A program made the translations under genes and the position numbers. This document shows, one piece after another, positions 23,708-32,270 of a stretch of DNA of 32,270 bases. The first letter of the stretch is position 1. Every line of letters starts with the position of its first letter. The notes below the pieces were generated by a model. It searched no databases. It saw only the letters and a list, made by a program, of their open reading frames with translations, and was not told where the DNA came from. The DNA comes from CALODP01 sp942492055 (GTDB taxonomy: Bacteria > Bacteroidota > Ignavibacteria > Ignavibacteriales > Melioribacteraceae), in NCBI GenBank assembly GCA_942492055.1, contig CALODP010000024.1:1-32270 (forward strand). The letters are read 5' to 3'.

Positions 23708-26700
23708 TTATTTTTCTAAATTATTATTCATAACGCAAACTCCGGCTTCATTCCCGAAGTGGCAACTTCTGCAATGAGTTTCATTAACAGGATATGTTTC
23801 TTCGCGCATACATTGGATAATATAATGCAGCTCTTTCTCGAACTCAGCCAAATCTTCCCTTATAAAAACGGTTGAATAAGAATCTTCAGAAGAGTCAATA
23901 AAAACAAGCCGAATAACAAACTCATTTATAAAACGCATATTACAACTTACAAGATATGCGTAAAATTTCAACTGCGGAAGATAATTATCTATTTTATTTT
24001 TGATCTTTTTTTGATCAATTCGATCGGTTTTATAATCGACGACGATGGCGCGCTCACCATCAATTATCAATTTATCAATTATTCCGTAGAGATAGTAATC
24101 CCCGCAGACAGTATATAATTCAAATTCATTTCGGAAATTGGCAAAAGAATCTATCTCTTTGAATTGAGATGAGTTGTAAAAAGAGATGATCTCGTCATAT
24201 ATTTTCTCTGTTTCATTTTTCCAATCTTTTTCGGAAACATTTTCCTCGAACCTAATTAAGGAATCAATTCTTTGCTTTAATATTTCCCCAGTGGTTTCCT
24301 CTTCCAAAAGCTTATGGACAATTCGCCCTTTAACATCACCGGTTAAAACACCCTCGTCTTCTTCTCTTGCTTGAAATTCGTACCCACTTTTCTCTTCTCT
24401 GAAACGTCTGAGAAGCTTAGCGTATCCCAAATCATAAGTAAGATGATATTTGCGCGGACATTGCTTAAAGACAGCAATCTTAGTAGCCGAAACAATTTCG
24501 CTTTCGGGCAGATCAGTAATGTTAATCAAAGATATTTCATTATTATCTTCTGTCAATTTCTCTTTTTCCAAAGGAGTAATTTCTTCGCAATAATCATTAT
24601 CACTGATTTTCACACTAACAGAAACCGGCGCTTGATAAAACTCGAAATCATTTTCAACTTTTCTCATACAAGTAAGATTGTCACTTAGTGTAAAACCATT
24701 CGAACGATTATCGAACATCAACGAATCTTGCAACATATGAATGAATGAATTTGCTTTGACAGCTCCATCTTTGTGGGAGGCTGTGATATATAAATTATCT
24801 ACCGCTCTTGTAATTCCGACGTACAAAAGTCTTTTGGCTTCCCCTTCGCTTTTCCTTTTCATAGTGTAATTAAATGCTCCTATTATAGGAGCCGCTTCGT
24901 AAGCCTCGAAATAAGTATCATCTACCGGAACCTTAGTAAGAATTCCAAAATTCTTATCAATATTCACTGTACGGGATTTTACTTTGTCATCCATGGGGAT
25001 ATCGTTGCAGCCGTAAAGAAAAACAGTATTAAACTCCAAGCCCTTCGATTGATGAAGAGTCATTATCTTTACTGTGCTATTTTCTCCCTCCAGAATTGCC
25101 TGGCCTTCATCTTCCATGTCATCGATCGCTTCGGATAGGAATTTTTCAAAATCGAAAAGAGAATTAAAACTTTGTCCGGCAAATGAATCGGTAATCTGAA
25201 GTAATTTGTCAAGATTAGCCAATTCCTGTGAAGCACTACTTTTGGAAGCGATAGATGCCCAGTAATTTGTATCGTTAAGAAGAGTCCGAAGAAGATAGAT
25301 CGGTTCGACTCTGGTAGCAAGCTTAATATGCTTTTTCAGTAACTCCCCAACAAATAAATACTTTTCTTCTCTCTCTACAAAAGATTGCAGTTTATCACGA
25401 AATGTTTTTCCCTTTTCCAAATGAATATAATATATATCATCATCAGAAAGATTATAGAAAGGACTTCGCAGAATACCAATTAACGCTGCCTCATCGTCAG
25501 TGTTAAGAAGGAATTTGATATAGCTATTAATATCATAAACCAATTGTCTCTGATAAAAACCTTTTCCACCCACAATTGAGTAAGGGATATTAAATTCCGA
25601 CAAGGCTTCTTCCAGATCCTTGAAACCACTTCTTTTTCTGGTTAAAATCGCTATATCCCCCGGCGCGATACCATTGGTATTGTCTTTAATCAACCGCAGT
25701 ATTTTATTCGTAATAAGCCTGCTTTCTCCAACACCATCAGCAAGATTATTGTATAGGATTTCTATACTCCCCGTTTCGTAGTCACTTCTGGCACAATAGA
25801 GTTCACTATTTTGAACTTCATTATATTTCACCTGAGGATTAGCAAAAAGCTTAGAAAATAACTTATTTGTAAAGAGAGCTATTTTCGGAGAGACCCTAAA
25901 GGAATGGGGGAGTTGCAATATTCCTTTGTCGGATACTTTTTCCTTAATTTCGTTTTTGGTTCTTTCGAATATTTCGAGATCAGCGTCACGGAACATATAA
26001 ATACTTTGTTTCTCATCTCCGACAACGAAAAGATTGCCGGTATTTAATCTATTCAAAATCGGTAAAAATATTTCATACTGAATTTCATTTGTATCCTGAA
26101 ACTCATCAATCATAACATATTGATATTTCTCGCTCAGAGCTTTTCGAACAAATTCATTTTCCAAAACATTTTTAGTATGAATCAGCAGATCCTCAAAGTC
26201 AAGATACCCTTTAGCTTCTTTTTGAGAATCGTATCGTTCCGTAACCTTTTCATACAACTCTATCAGTCTTTTTCCGAAGCGAGCCAACTCAACTTCCGCT
26301 CGTCGGGAGTTATTACTTACTTGAAAATCGGAGTAATCAGTAAAAAACTTATTTATCTCATCTACTATTTCCTGATTAGCCTCCATCTCTTTTTTCTTGA
26401 GATATCCACGTTGTTTCACCTCACCTTTGGTGGTCAAAAGCAAGGCTTTTATTTCATTCAAGAAAATCAGTTTTTCAAAAAGATCATTTTCGTTTTCAAT
26501 TCTTTTTAGTAACTGTCCGATTTCCAAAGCTATATCGTTACTTCCGGCCGACAAAACAATTTCATTTATAAAGGATAGATCAGCGAATATTTTGGTCAAT
26601 CTATCGCCGAAAATGCTGATAATTTCACTCAGAAAAATCTCATGAAAATTTGTGGCAATTTCTTCTTCGCCACACGAATAGAATTTTTCATTCAGAGTAT

Positions 26701-27250
26701 CTATAGTTTTTCGTTTCTCAATTAGCTGCGTAAGCTGTTTTATTAGACTCCCTCTGGAACCGAACAATCTAACAAGATATTTAACGCTACTATCCTCATC
26801 CTCCCCGGAGAAAACTTCACCGAATATTTCTTCGATAGCCACTTCAATTAATTCATTGGATGTATTCGGATCGATAGGAAGAAAATTGGCGTCAATTCCC
26901 GCCTCAGGGGAAAAGTCCTTCAGTACGTCAATACAAAATGAATGGATTGTGGAAATATTAGCAGAGACAAGTTGTCGCCGAATTCTTTCGAGTCGTTTTC
27001 TATTAGTAGGATTTGTCTCTTCCATAAGGCGAGCTTCTACTTCGCCTGTAATTTTTTTATATAATTCCGAAGCCGCTTTTTCCGTAAAAGTAATCGCGAC
27101 AATATTCGTAAGAGATATATCTTCTTGTAAGGCAATTTCAACATATCGTTTTGACAAAACAAATGTCTTCCCGGAACCGGCATTGGCCGTAAGAGATATG
27201 TGATGCTTATATTCTAAGGCAGCCTTTTGATGAGGTGTTAAACTAGGCAT
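23708..27250 (-). CDS. AddA-type UvrD-family helicase with RecB-like nuclease domain
   Basis: The protein has 1180 residues. Helicase motifs: TANAGSGKT (21-29), IVAITFTEKAASEL, YVMIDEFQDTNEIQ, VVGDEKQSIYMFRDAD, IMTLHQSKGLEF and RLLYVGITRA. A PD-(D/E)XK nuclease follows: GRIVHKLLEE (His979), GIIDKL (Asp1059) and VVDYKTD (Asp1072, Lys1074). Cys931 in KQCPRKYHL together with Cys1160, Cys1163 and Cys1172 frame the nuclease as in the iron-sulphur staple known from AddB and Cas4. It should process double-strand breaks for recombination. No AddB partner gene is visible. Its stop is 15 bp before the amidase gene and its start is 2 bp after the kinase gene. Confidence 0.9.
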   Translation of the reverse strand: MPSLTPHQKAALEYKHHISLTANAGSGKTFVLSKRYVEIALQEDISLTNIVAITFTEKAASELYKKITGEVEARLMEETNPTNRKRLERIRRQLVSANISTIHSFCIDVLKDFSPEAGIDANFLPIDPNTSNELIEVAIEEIFGEVFSGEDEDSSVKYLVRLFGSRGSLIKQLTQLIEKRKTIDTLNEKFYSCGEEEIATNFHEIFLSEIISIFGDRLTKIFADLSFINEIVLSAGSNDIALEIGQLLKRIENENDLFEKLIFLNEIKALLLTTKGEVKQRGYLKKKEMEANQEIVDEINKFFTDYSDFQVSNNSRRAEVELARFGKRLIELYEKVTERYDSQKEAKGYLDFEDLLIHTKNVLENEFVRKALSEKYQYVMIDEFQDTNEIQYEIFLPILNRLNTGNLFVVGDEKQSIYMFRDADLEIFERTKNEIKEKVSDKGILQLPHSFRVSPKIALFTNKLFSKLFANPQVKYNEVQNSELYCARSDYETGSIEILYNNLADGVGESRLITNKILRLIKDNTNGIAPGDIAILTRKRSGFKDLEEALSEFNIPYSIVGGKGFYQRQLVYDINSYIKFLLNTDDEAALIGILRSPFYNLSDDDIYYIHLEKGKTFRDKLQSFVEREEKYLFVGELLKKHIKLATRVEPIYLLRTLLNDTNYWASIASKSSASQELANLDKLLQITDSFAGQSFNSLFDFEKFLSEAIDDMEDEGQAILEGENSTVKIMTLHQSKGLEFNTVFLYGCNDIPMDDKVKSRTVNIDKNFGILTKVPVDDTYFEAYEAAPIIGAFNYTMKRKSEGEAKRLLYVGITRAVDNLYITASHKDGAVKANSFIHMLQDSLMFDNRSNGFTLSDNLTCMRKVENDFEFYQAPVSVSVKISDNDYCEEITPLEKEKLTEDNNEISLINITDLPESEIVSATKIAVFKQCPRKYHLTYDLGYAKLLRRFREEKSGYEFQAREEDEGVLTGDVKGRIVHKLLEEETTGEILKQRIDSLIRFEENVSEKDWKNETEKIYDEIISFYNSSQFKEIDSFANFRNEFELYTVCGDYYLYGIIDKLIIDGERAIVVDYKTDRIDQKKIKNKIDNYLPQLKFYAYLVSCNMRFINEFVIRLVFIDSSEDSYSTVFIREDLAEFEKELHYIIQCMREETYPVNETHCRSCHFGNEAGVCVMNNNLEK

Positions 27251-27252
27251 AA

Positions 27253-30200
27253 TTAACTTTTCTGAAAAATTAACAAAAATGTAGTTCCGTTACTATCCGA
27301 TTTTTCTATACTAATGCTACCCCCGATAGTTTCCATAAATCTCTTTGCCATATTAAGCCCAAGTCCCATACCTTCTTTCTTAGTGGTAAAGTTTTGCTCG
27401 AATACTTTTTGCTGAGCCTCGAGAGATATTCCGGAACCGTTGTCCGTGAATCGGATAAATACTTTCTCTTCTTTTCCCACTATTTCAATTTCGATTTTGT
27501 TGGCACTGGCTTGAATCGAATTTCTGATCAGATTAATAAATGTTCTTTGTACATGCTCACTATCTGCATTTACAAGAAATTGTTCATCATCGATAACATC
27601 AATATTTACGGGCTCTTCTGAAAAGAGATCAACAGTTTGCCTAATATTGCCGGATAAATCTATTTCCTGCAATTTAACTTTTGGCATTCTCGCGAAGTTT
27701 GAAAATTCGGAAGCTATGTTTTTCAGATTATCTATTTGAGTAATAACGGTTTTGGTCACCTTTTGAAAAATCATATCAAATTTAGGTGATTGGTCATTAT
27801 AAGATGCAATAAGCTGCTGCACAGATAACTTCATGGGAGTCAACGGATTTTTTATTTCATGAGCTACTTGTCTTGCCATTTCTTTCCATGCTGTTTCTCT
27901 TTCCATTTCCGCGAGAGAAGCCTGACTCTTATTTAGCTCTTTCACCATTCGGTTAAATCCGGTAACAAGATCTTTAACTTCCCCTTTGTAATTATCCTTT
28001 ACCTCAATGCTTAAATCCCCTACTCCTACAGCTTTCATTGCGTTGGTTAGCTTTCTTATCGGAGCGCCAATTTGGTTAGCTAACAGGGTACTTGCAATTA
28101 CAACCAAAATCAAAGCAAGAGAATACGTTCCGAATAGGAATACATCCAATTCAACACCCGACATTGGTAACTGAATTCGATTGAATATATCGGATACTTT
28201 GATGATGAATTCGTCTCCATTGATATTGGCTTTATGATAAAAGGCGTTGTATTTATAATTTTCCAATTGTTCTTCGGTTACAAATTCTTTTAATCCTGTT
28301 TTCACGAAATCCTTATAGACAACAGGTTCCATGATAATGGGAAGTAATCCGATATCATAATACTCTCCCTTTGAGCTGTATATCAGGTTATTCCCTTTGT
28401 AAACCGAAAAATCTATTTGCAAATCTTTGGCTGCTTTATCGTATAAAGTATATGTTGATCCGGTATTTCCGTTAGTGTAATCAGCCAGATACTGCTCAAC
28501 CTGGTCAGCTCTTTTGCCTAATTTATAAAATACGGCAGATCGATTCTTATCTTCGGTTAATGCTCTAAAATAGAAAGCCAGAAGCATCAAAGGAATAACT
28601 GAAATAATAATAAATGCGGTAAAGAGTTGAGCTCTAAATCCGAAATTGATTTTTAATATTTCGCGATAGCTCAATAGAAGATATACAATAATAATTCCCA
28701 GAATATAAAGACTGTGCACAAAAAAGACCTTAAAGAAATCAAAGAGATTCCATGAAAGATCTTTTTCTCCCAAAGCAACCGCTATTATCCTCTGCATATC
28801 ATCTTGCGTATTTCTCTTAACGTAAACCACGTTTTGTTCTTTGTTCAAAGGAATAGATAACCACGCGTCATTGTATTTTGTGAACTCGGTATTTAGAATA
28901 GCATCTGTTTCCTCTTTCGAAAGAATAAGATCCGTGTAATAGTTTATCAGCTCATTATTATGAAATTCGAAAATCTTCAGTTTTTTTAAATTAACGGCAG
29001 TATTGTAGTAAGCTTTATTTGTAGCCAAAAACATAGGTTCATCTTCAAACCCCAATGAATTCAAATCCTTAAGAACAGAAACCTCGATATAACCGATTAC
29101 TTTGCCTGCCTTTTCAACCGGAGCAATCCCCCTCAATAATCTTCCGGTGCCATCTTCAAGTTCGGTCGAAAAGGTCTTAATGGTTTTCAATTGTTCGTTT
29201 TCATTATTCCAATCCCAAATGAAATTTTCCGTAAACTTATATCCGAAAGACCCCAATAATGTTTTATTCGTATCAATAATATTAATATTCGAGCTAATCG
29301 CTTCCTTAGACAAACCGCTTTTACTCCAAAGCTTAAAAGCCTCGCTATTATAATTCACCCTTTCGCTCGTAAAAATCTTTTGGGCTTCATTATCATTCAA
29401 CGAATGGGAAAGAGTAACAGTAAGGAGATTAAACATAAGGCCCTCGCTGGATCTTGTAATCTCTTGAGCCGTAATCTTTAAAGATTTTCGTTCCATCGAA
29501 GAATTGTAGTGATTCATCAAAGCAATAGAAAAAACCGAGGAAAAAATAAGAGATAATGTTATTAGGCTTACCCCTACTCTCTCTTTTCGTTTAACAAATA
29601 ACGCTAAGAAAAAAATTGAAAAAATTAGTAGAATCCTTATTACTGGAGTACCTTGGGGCTGATTTTGGGTTACATCATATAAAACTCCCAACATCTGCAT
29701 TACAACAAATAAATAAACAACACTACGATGTGATTTACCACGCCCGAATCCGACAGCCTTAAAGCAGAATAAAATTAAAGCGGTAGCGAAAATAAAGGTA
29801 CACATCGAAAGCAAAAGAATATTAATCTGCATAAACGCAGTTGGTAAATCAGGGAGCAGGGTAGTTTCCTTAAAATACCTTATTGAGGAATCGAAAATAA
29901 AGCTTCTTATTGATGCTGCGTATCCTCTGAAAATTATCAAAATAAAAATCATCAGAAAAAAAGAGAATATATAAAGTATGGCTTTATTCCCTTTGCGTTC
30001 ATCCTTAAAGAAAGCTATGGAATGGATTAAAACATAGACGGCAATAATCAAAATCGGAATGCCGGTAAGAAAAAACTCAACAGGAGACTGCACTATCCCG
30101 AATCCAAATGAGGAAGAAAAATAAATAGGGTTCGTCAATTCGAATTGAGTATAATCGCTAGGAATTCCAAGTATATACAAAAGAACACGAATTCCAATAA

Positions 30201-31032
30201 GATATACTGATAGCAATATTATTTTTATTACTCGGCTTGGTATTTTAATAAAATACTCCTTAACTCCAACTCCGAATAAAATAATGGCCAACAGAGCCAA
30301 AAATGACTGCGCAATAAATATTATATTTTCAATGTGATATAATTCAGATTCAACAGTAGGTTTTGCAAACTCAACTGTGCAGATCTGATTGTTAAAATTA
30401 TTGTAAACAGGAAACGCAACTACTCTTCCGTCTTTAGAAATTATGGATTTGGCAGAATAGAATATCTTTACACCAAGATTATATTTTTCGGAAAGATCGT
30501 TTTCCAAGCTTACTTCGCTATAGTCCCCTCCGGGTAACCGATACTTTTTTTCTATCGGAATACTGACAAAAATTTTTCTTCCTTCGAAAAATTCAGAAAA
30601 TGAAAAATAAACTTTCAGATCGGAAGAATGGAAAAATGCTTGTGATCTATAATCCCGATAATTATTAACTTCTTTGGGCAAAATGGCAACTTCGTTATTC
30701 CACGCTAATAAAGAATCTTTTTCGTCGAATACTTCGATTACATACTCATCATTGTCAGTTCTTAACAGAATTTCAAATATTTCTGTTACATCCTTAGCAG
30801 AAAGAGAATCCAATAGAGTACGGCTAAACGAAATTAAATTATCTTCCAAATAATTAATATGATCGGTTATTTTTTTTTCGTTTTCTTCAAGCTTATCTTT
30901 GATATCATCTTTCCATCCTTCTTGAGTATGCTCAATAACTTTCGGAGAAATAATTCCCAAAATCAAGATAACACTGAGCGCTATTAAGCCCCAAAGTAAA
31001 GGGAAATTGATTTTTTTTGTTTTCTGACTCAT
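27253..31032 (-). CDS. Very large NtrY-like sensor histidine kinase
   Basis: The protein has 1259 residues. One N-terminal membrane helix (LLWGLIALSVILILGI) precedes about 200 extracytoplasmic residues. A block of roughly seven or eight helices (about 235-510) follows, then a second extracytoplasmic region, further helices and a third outside domain. Next come HAMP (IGAPIRKLTNAMKAVGVGDL), HisKA (ARQVAHEIKNPLTP, phospho-acceptor His about 1058) and HATPase (NLIRNSIQA, DNGSGIS, EGMGLGLNMAKRF). All catalytic boxes look intact. No response regulator is nearby, so the partner and signal are unknown; the topology suggests sensing envelope state. It starts 4 bp after the DUF4783 gene. Confidence 0.9.
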   Translation of the reverse strand: MSQKTKKINFPLLWGLIALSVILILGIISPKVIEHTQEGWKDDIKDKLEENEKKITDHINYLEDNLISFSRTLLDSLSAKDVTEIFEILLRTDNDEYVIEVFDEKDSLLAWNNEVAILPKEVNNYRDYRSQAFFHSSDLKVYFSFSEFFEGRKIFVSIPIEKKYRLPGGDYSEVSLENDLSEKYNLGVKIFYSAKSIISKDGRVVAFPVYNNFNNQICTVEFAKPTVESELYHIENIIFIAQSFLALLAIILFGVGVKEYFIKIPSRVIKIILLSVYLIGIRVLLYILGIPSDYTQFELTNPIYFSSSFGFGIVQSPVEFFLTGIPILIIAVYVLIHSIAFFKDERKGNKAILYIFSFFLMIFILIIFRGYAASIRSFIFDSSIRYFKETTLLPDLPTAFMQINILLLSMCTFIFATALILFCFKAVGFGRGKSHRSVVYLFVVMQMLGVLYDVTQNQPQGTPVIRILLIFSIFFLALFVKRKERVGVSLITLSLIFSSVFSIALMNHYNSSMERKSLKITAQEITRSSEGLMFNLLTVTLSHSLNDNEAQKIFTSERVNYNSEAFKLWSKSGLSKEAISSNINIIDTNKTLLGSFGYKFTENFIWDWNNENEQLKTIKTFSTELEDGTGRLLRGIAPVEKAGKVIGYIEVSVLKDLNSLGFEDEPMFLATNKAYYNTAVNLKKLKIFEFHNNELINYYTDLILSKEETDAILNTEFTKYNDAWLSIPLNKEQNVVYVKRNTQDDMQRIIAVALGEKDLSWNLFDFFKVFFVHSLYILGIIIVYLLLSYREILKINFGFRAQLFTAFIIISVIPLMLLAFYFRALTEDKNRSAVFYKLGKRADQVEQYLADYTNGNTGSTYTLYDKAAKDLQIDFSVYKGNNLIYSSKGEYYDIGLLPIIMEPVVYKDFVKTGLKEFVTEEQLENYKYNAFYHKANINGDEFIIKVSDIFNRIQLPMSGVELDVFLFGTYSLALILVVIASTLLANQIGAPIRKLTNAMKAVGVGDLSIEVKDNYKGEVKDLVTGFNRMVKELNKSQASLAEMERETAWKEMARQVAHEIKNPLTPMKLSVQQLIASYNDQSPKFDMIFQKVTKTVITQIDNLKNIASEFSNFARMPKVKLQEIDLSGNIRQTVDLFSEEPVNIDVIDDEQFLVNADSEHVQRTFINLIRNSIQASANKIEIEIVGKEEKVFIRFTDNGSGISLEAQQKVFEQNFTTKKEGMGLGLNMAKRFMETIGGSISIEKSDSNGTTFLLIFQKS

Positions 31033-31036
31033 AGAA

Positions 31037-31468
31037 TTAATCGATTGTCAACTGAGAAATTCGCCAACCTTTTGCAACTTTCTTCAAGGTTATAAAAACT
31101 TGGAAGGAACCAAAAACTCCTCTCTTACTATAATTCATGACCCCCATTAAATATGGAGGTTGAGACCGCATATTTTTCATAGAAACATTAAAGCCAATAG
31201 GCTTAATATTTTTCAAATAATTCAACAACAAATAGTAGGATTGGTCTTGGCTAAAATATCCGGTAATACCGTTATCAAAACTAAGATACATTTCCGAAAT
31301 AAAATAATTCGAAAACTTATCAACTTCCCCTGAATTCATCCCTTTCTCAAAAAGCTCGAGAATTTTCACAATTTCTTCATCCGGCTCTGCCTGAGCATGC
31401 AAAGGAGAAACAATTAATATCAGAATAAGGGTAATTATGGGAAACATTATTTTCATTTTTTTCATCAT
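31037..31468 (-). CDS. DUF4783-like secreted protein
   Basis: The 143-residue protein has a signal peptide (IMFPIITLILILIVSPLHAQA). The mature part has an NTF2/cystatin-like pattern: helix EEIVKILELFEKGMNSGEVDKFSNYF, then strands ending FQVFITLKKVAKGWRISQLTID. This matches my memory of DUF4783, a Bacteroidota periplasmic family of unknown function. It is the first gene of the operon running to 19735. The promoter is not clear: a near-consensus TATTTTG lies about 25 bp upstream. Confidence 0.65.
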   Translation of the reverse strand: MMKKMKIMFPIITLILILIVSPLHAQAEPDEEIVKILELFEKGMNSGEVDKFSNYFISEMYLSFDNGITGYFSQDQSYYLLLNYLKNIKPIGFNVSMKNMRSQPPYLMGVMNYSKRGVFGSFQVFITLKKVAKGWRISQLTID

Positions 31469-31511
31469 TTAGATAGCTTTGATTTATCTATTGCAAAATA
31501 GTTAAATAGAT

Positions 31512-31541
31512 AAAAAAAAGCATACCATAATGGTATGCTTT
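31512..31541 (-). terminator. Strong intrinsic terminator after the right-edge gene
   Basis: AAAGCATACCA and TGGTATGCTTT form an 11-bp perfect stem with a 3-nt loop; on the minus strand it runs into eight T residues. It ends transcription of the fibronectin-domain gene before the DUF4783 operon begins. Confidence 0.88.
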
Positions 31542-31564
31542 AATCAGCAATTTTTATGAGCAGT

Positions 31565-32125
31565 TTATCGTATTTTCTTTACTATTTTGTTTGTCGATCT
31601 CTTTTTTAGAGGTTTCAAAATTTCAGCACCTTCAACCATTTGATATGCCCAATCGAAAAACATTCTCTCACCGGTAATTCTATTCACTCTGATTTTGGCC
31701 GCGTGATTATCCCAAGTAATGATAACGTAGGTGTGTCCCGGAATAGCCTTGGCATATTTAACATTTTCCCCCTCCTTTAATGATACCCATCCGTCTTCCG
31801 GTACTTTGGTAATATCATATATATCCTCTGTTGCCCCCATATCTTGAATATCAGAATCTTCCCAGACATTTATATAGAATTCCCCTTCATAATTTTCAAA
31901 GAAAAAGTCGGCATTATCGGTATCAAAAGGAGTAACGCGATATTCGCTAAAATCATAGCCGGCAATATCCGGAAACTTCAGATAATCGAATACTGCTTGA
32001 TTAAATCCTTCAGGGCGAGGAATATCATAAACAACATCAGAACTTAATTCGCTTTCGTTGTTATTAAAGTCGTATGCAGTGACTGCATAATAATATTTAT
32101 TTCCATTTTCGGCTTCATAATCGAT
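31565..32125 (-). CDS. Fibronectin type III-containing secreted protein, C-terminal part
   Basis: The minus frame stays open from the stop at 31565 up to 32125, where the sequence reverses. The first residues seen (IDYEAENGNKYYYAVTAYD, then NNNESELS) are the last strands of a fibronectin type III domain. About 145 residues follow with no family I recognise, including WVSLKEGENVKYAKAIPGHTY and a basic tail ending KKIR. The ATG at 31840 is internal, not the start. An in-frame TAA appears about 12 bp beyond the reversal point. The missing domain half is found on the other strand at 32125-32270. Confidence 0.75.
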   Translation of the reverse strand: MDYEAENGNKYYYAVTAYDFNNNESELSSDVVYDIPRPEGFNQAVFDYLKFPDIAGYDFSEYRVTPFDTDNADFFFENYEGEFYINVWEDSDIQDMGATEDIYDITKVPEDGWVSLKEGENVKYAKAIPGHTYVIITWDNHAAKIRVNRITGERMFFDWAYQMVEGAEILKPLKKRSTNKIVKKIR

Positions 32126-32270
32126 GGGTTGATATTACATGGAATCATAGTGTATCGAATGATGTAGCCGGATATAATGTTTATTTTAGTTTCTCATATA
32201 ACGGTAAATATGAACTAATCGGATCAACTGAGGATAATTTTTTTATCGATTATGAAGCCGAAAATGGAAA
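32100..32270. repeat. Perfect 26-bp inverted repeat with a 119-bp spacer at the right edge
   Basis: Bases 32100-32125 and 32245-32270 are exact reverse complements; the inner ends both carry the palindrome ATCGAT. The right copy stops at the window end, so its true length is unknown. The spacer (32126-32244) is coding on the plus strand, opposite to the flanking gene. Confidence 0.9.
32125..32270 (+). other. Displaced, inverted piece of the same fibronectin-domain gene
   Basis: On the plus strand the frame reads WVDITWNHSVSNDVAGYNVY and continues through YELIGSTEDNFFIDYEAENG to the window end. This is the first half of a fibronectin type III domain and ends with the residues (IDYEAENG) at which the minus-strand gene begins. 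The two halves join into one normal domain, so this segment belongs upstream of the 31565-32125 gene but is inverted here. Confidence 0.8.

Noticed and set aside
31565..31840. Separate 91-residue gene starting at ATG 31840
   Set aside because: The same frame is open and clearly coding (fibronectin type III strands) for another 95 codons upstream.
1..32270. tRNA genes, insertion sequences or phage genes
   Set aside because: I looked for tRNA-like arms, transposase motifs and paired terminal repeats and found none convincing.

Overview
The window looks like a low-GC member of the Bacteroidota/Ignavibacteriota (FCB) lineage. The evidence is several promoters of the TAnnTTTG type, few Shine-Dalgarno sequences, two PorV/PorQ-family outer-membrane proteins next to a protein with a type IX-like C-terminal sorting domain, a BshC bacillithiol enzyme, and a short bacterial SRP RNA. 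Most genes lie on the minus strand in long, tightly packed operons. Assignments rest on motifs read by eye; no database search was run.

Layout from the left. (1) 1-397: 5' part of an NhaC-type antiporter gene (minus). (2) 493-957: sixA-like phosphatase (plus), convergent with ffs, the SRP RNA (961-1055, minus). (3) 1109-3222: a glycosyltransferase and a FemAB/GNAT-like acyltransferase. (4) 3292-7626: four-gene surface operon with a lipoprotein, an Asp-box propeller with C-terminal sorting domain, and two PorV/PorQ proteins; it is preceded by a possible structured leader or small RNA (7656-7740). (5) 7883-13570: six-gene envelope-glycan operon with a flippase-like membrane protein, two GT2 enzymes, a NodB deacetylase, a DUF1207-like protein and a site-2 protease. 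(6) 13650-14123: small membrane protein, then a second DUF1207-like gene (14120-14986, minus), and divergently bshC (15101-16735, plus), with clear promoters for each. (7) 16736-17592: a gene-free stretch that is mostly a degenerate array with a 21-bp period. (8) 17593-19469: a poorly conserved stretch with two lipoprotein genes, each broken by an apparent one-base deletion, and a membrane protein. (9) 19735-31468: six-gene operon read right to left: DUF4783 protein, very large sensor histidine kinase, AddA-type helicase-nuclease, cell-wall amidase, oligoendopeptidase F, and an IMPDH/GMPR-family enzyme, ending in a strong terminator. (10) 31565-32270: 3' part of a fibronectin type III protein gene whose upstream half is read on the opposite strand, so the sequence folds back on itself at the right edge.

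The most unusual item is the array at about 16770-17462. Its GAAAT core recurs at 21-bp steps (one 20-bp step) for nearly 500 bp although the intervening bases vary. A related ACTCC core holds nearly the same period in the 110 bp before it. Twenty-one bp is two turns of B-DNA and also seven codons, so the array may be a helically phased protein-binding or structural element, or the decayed remains of a heptapeptide-coding repeat. I do not recognise it as a described family. The right-edge fold-back is the second item to check, because it is either a contig-end artefact or an invertible segment.
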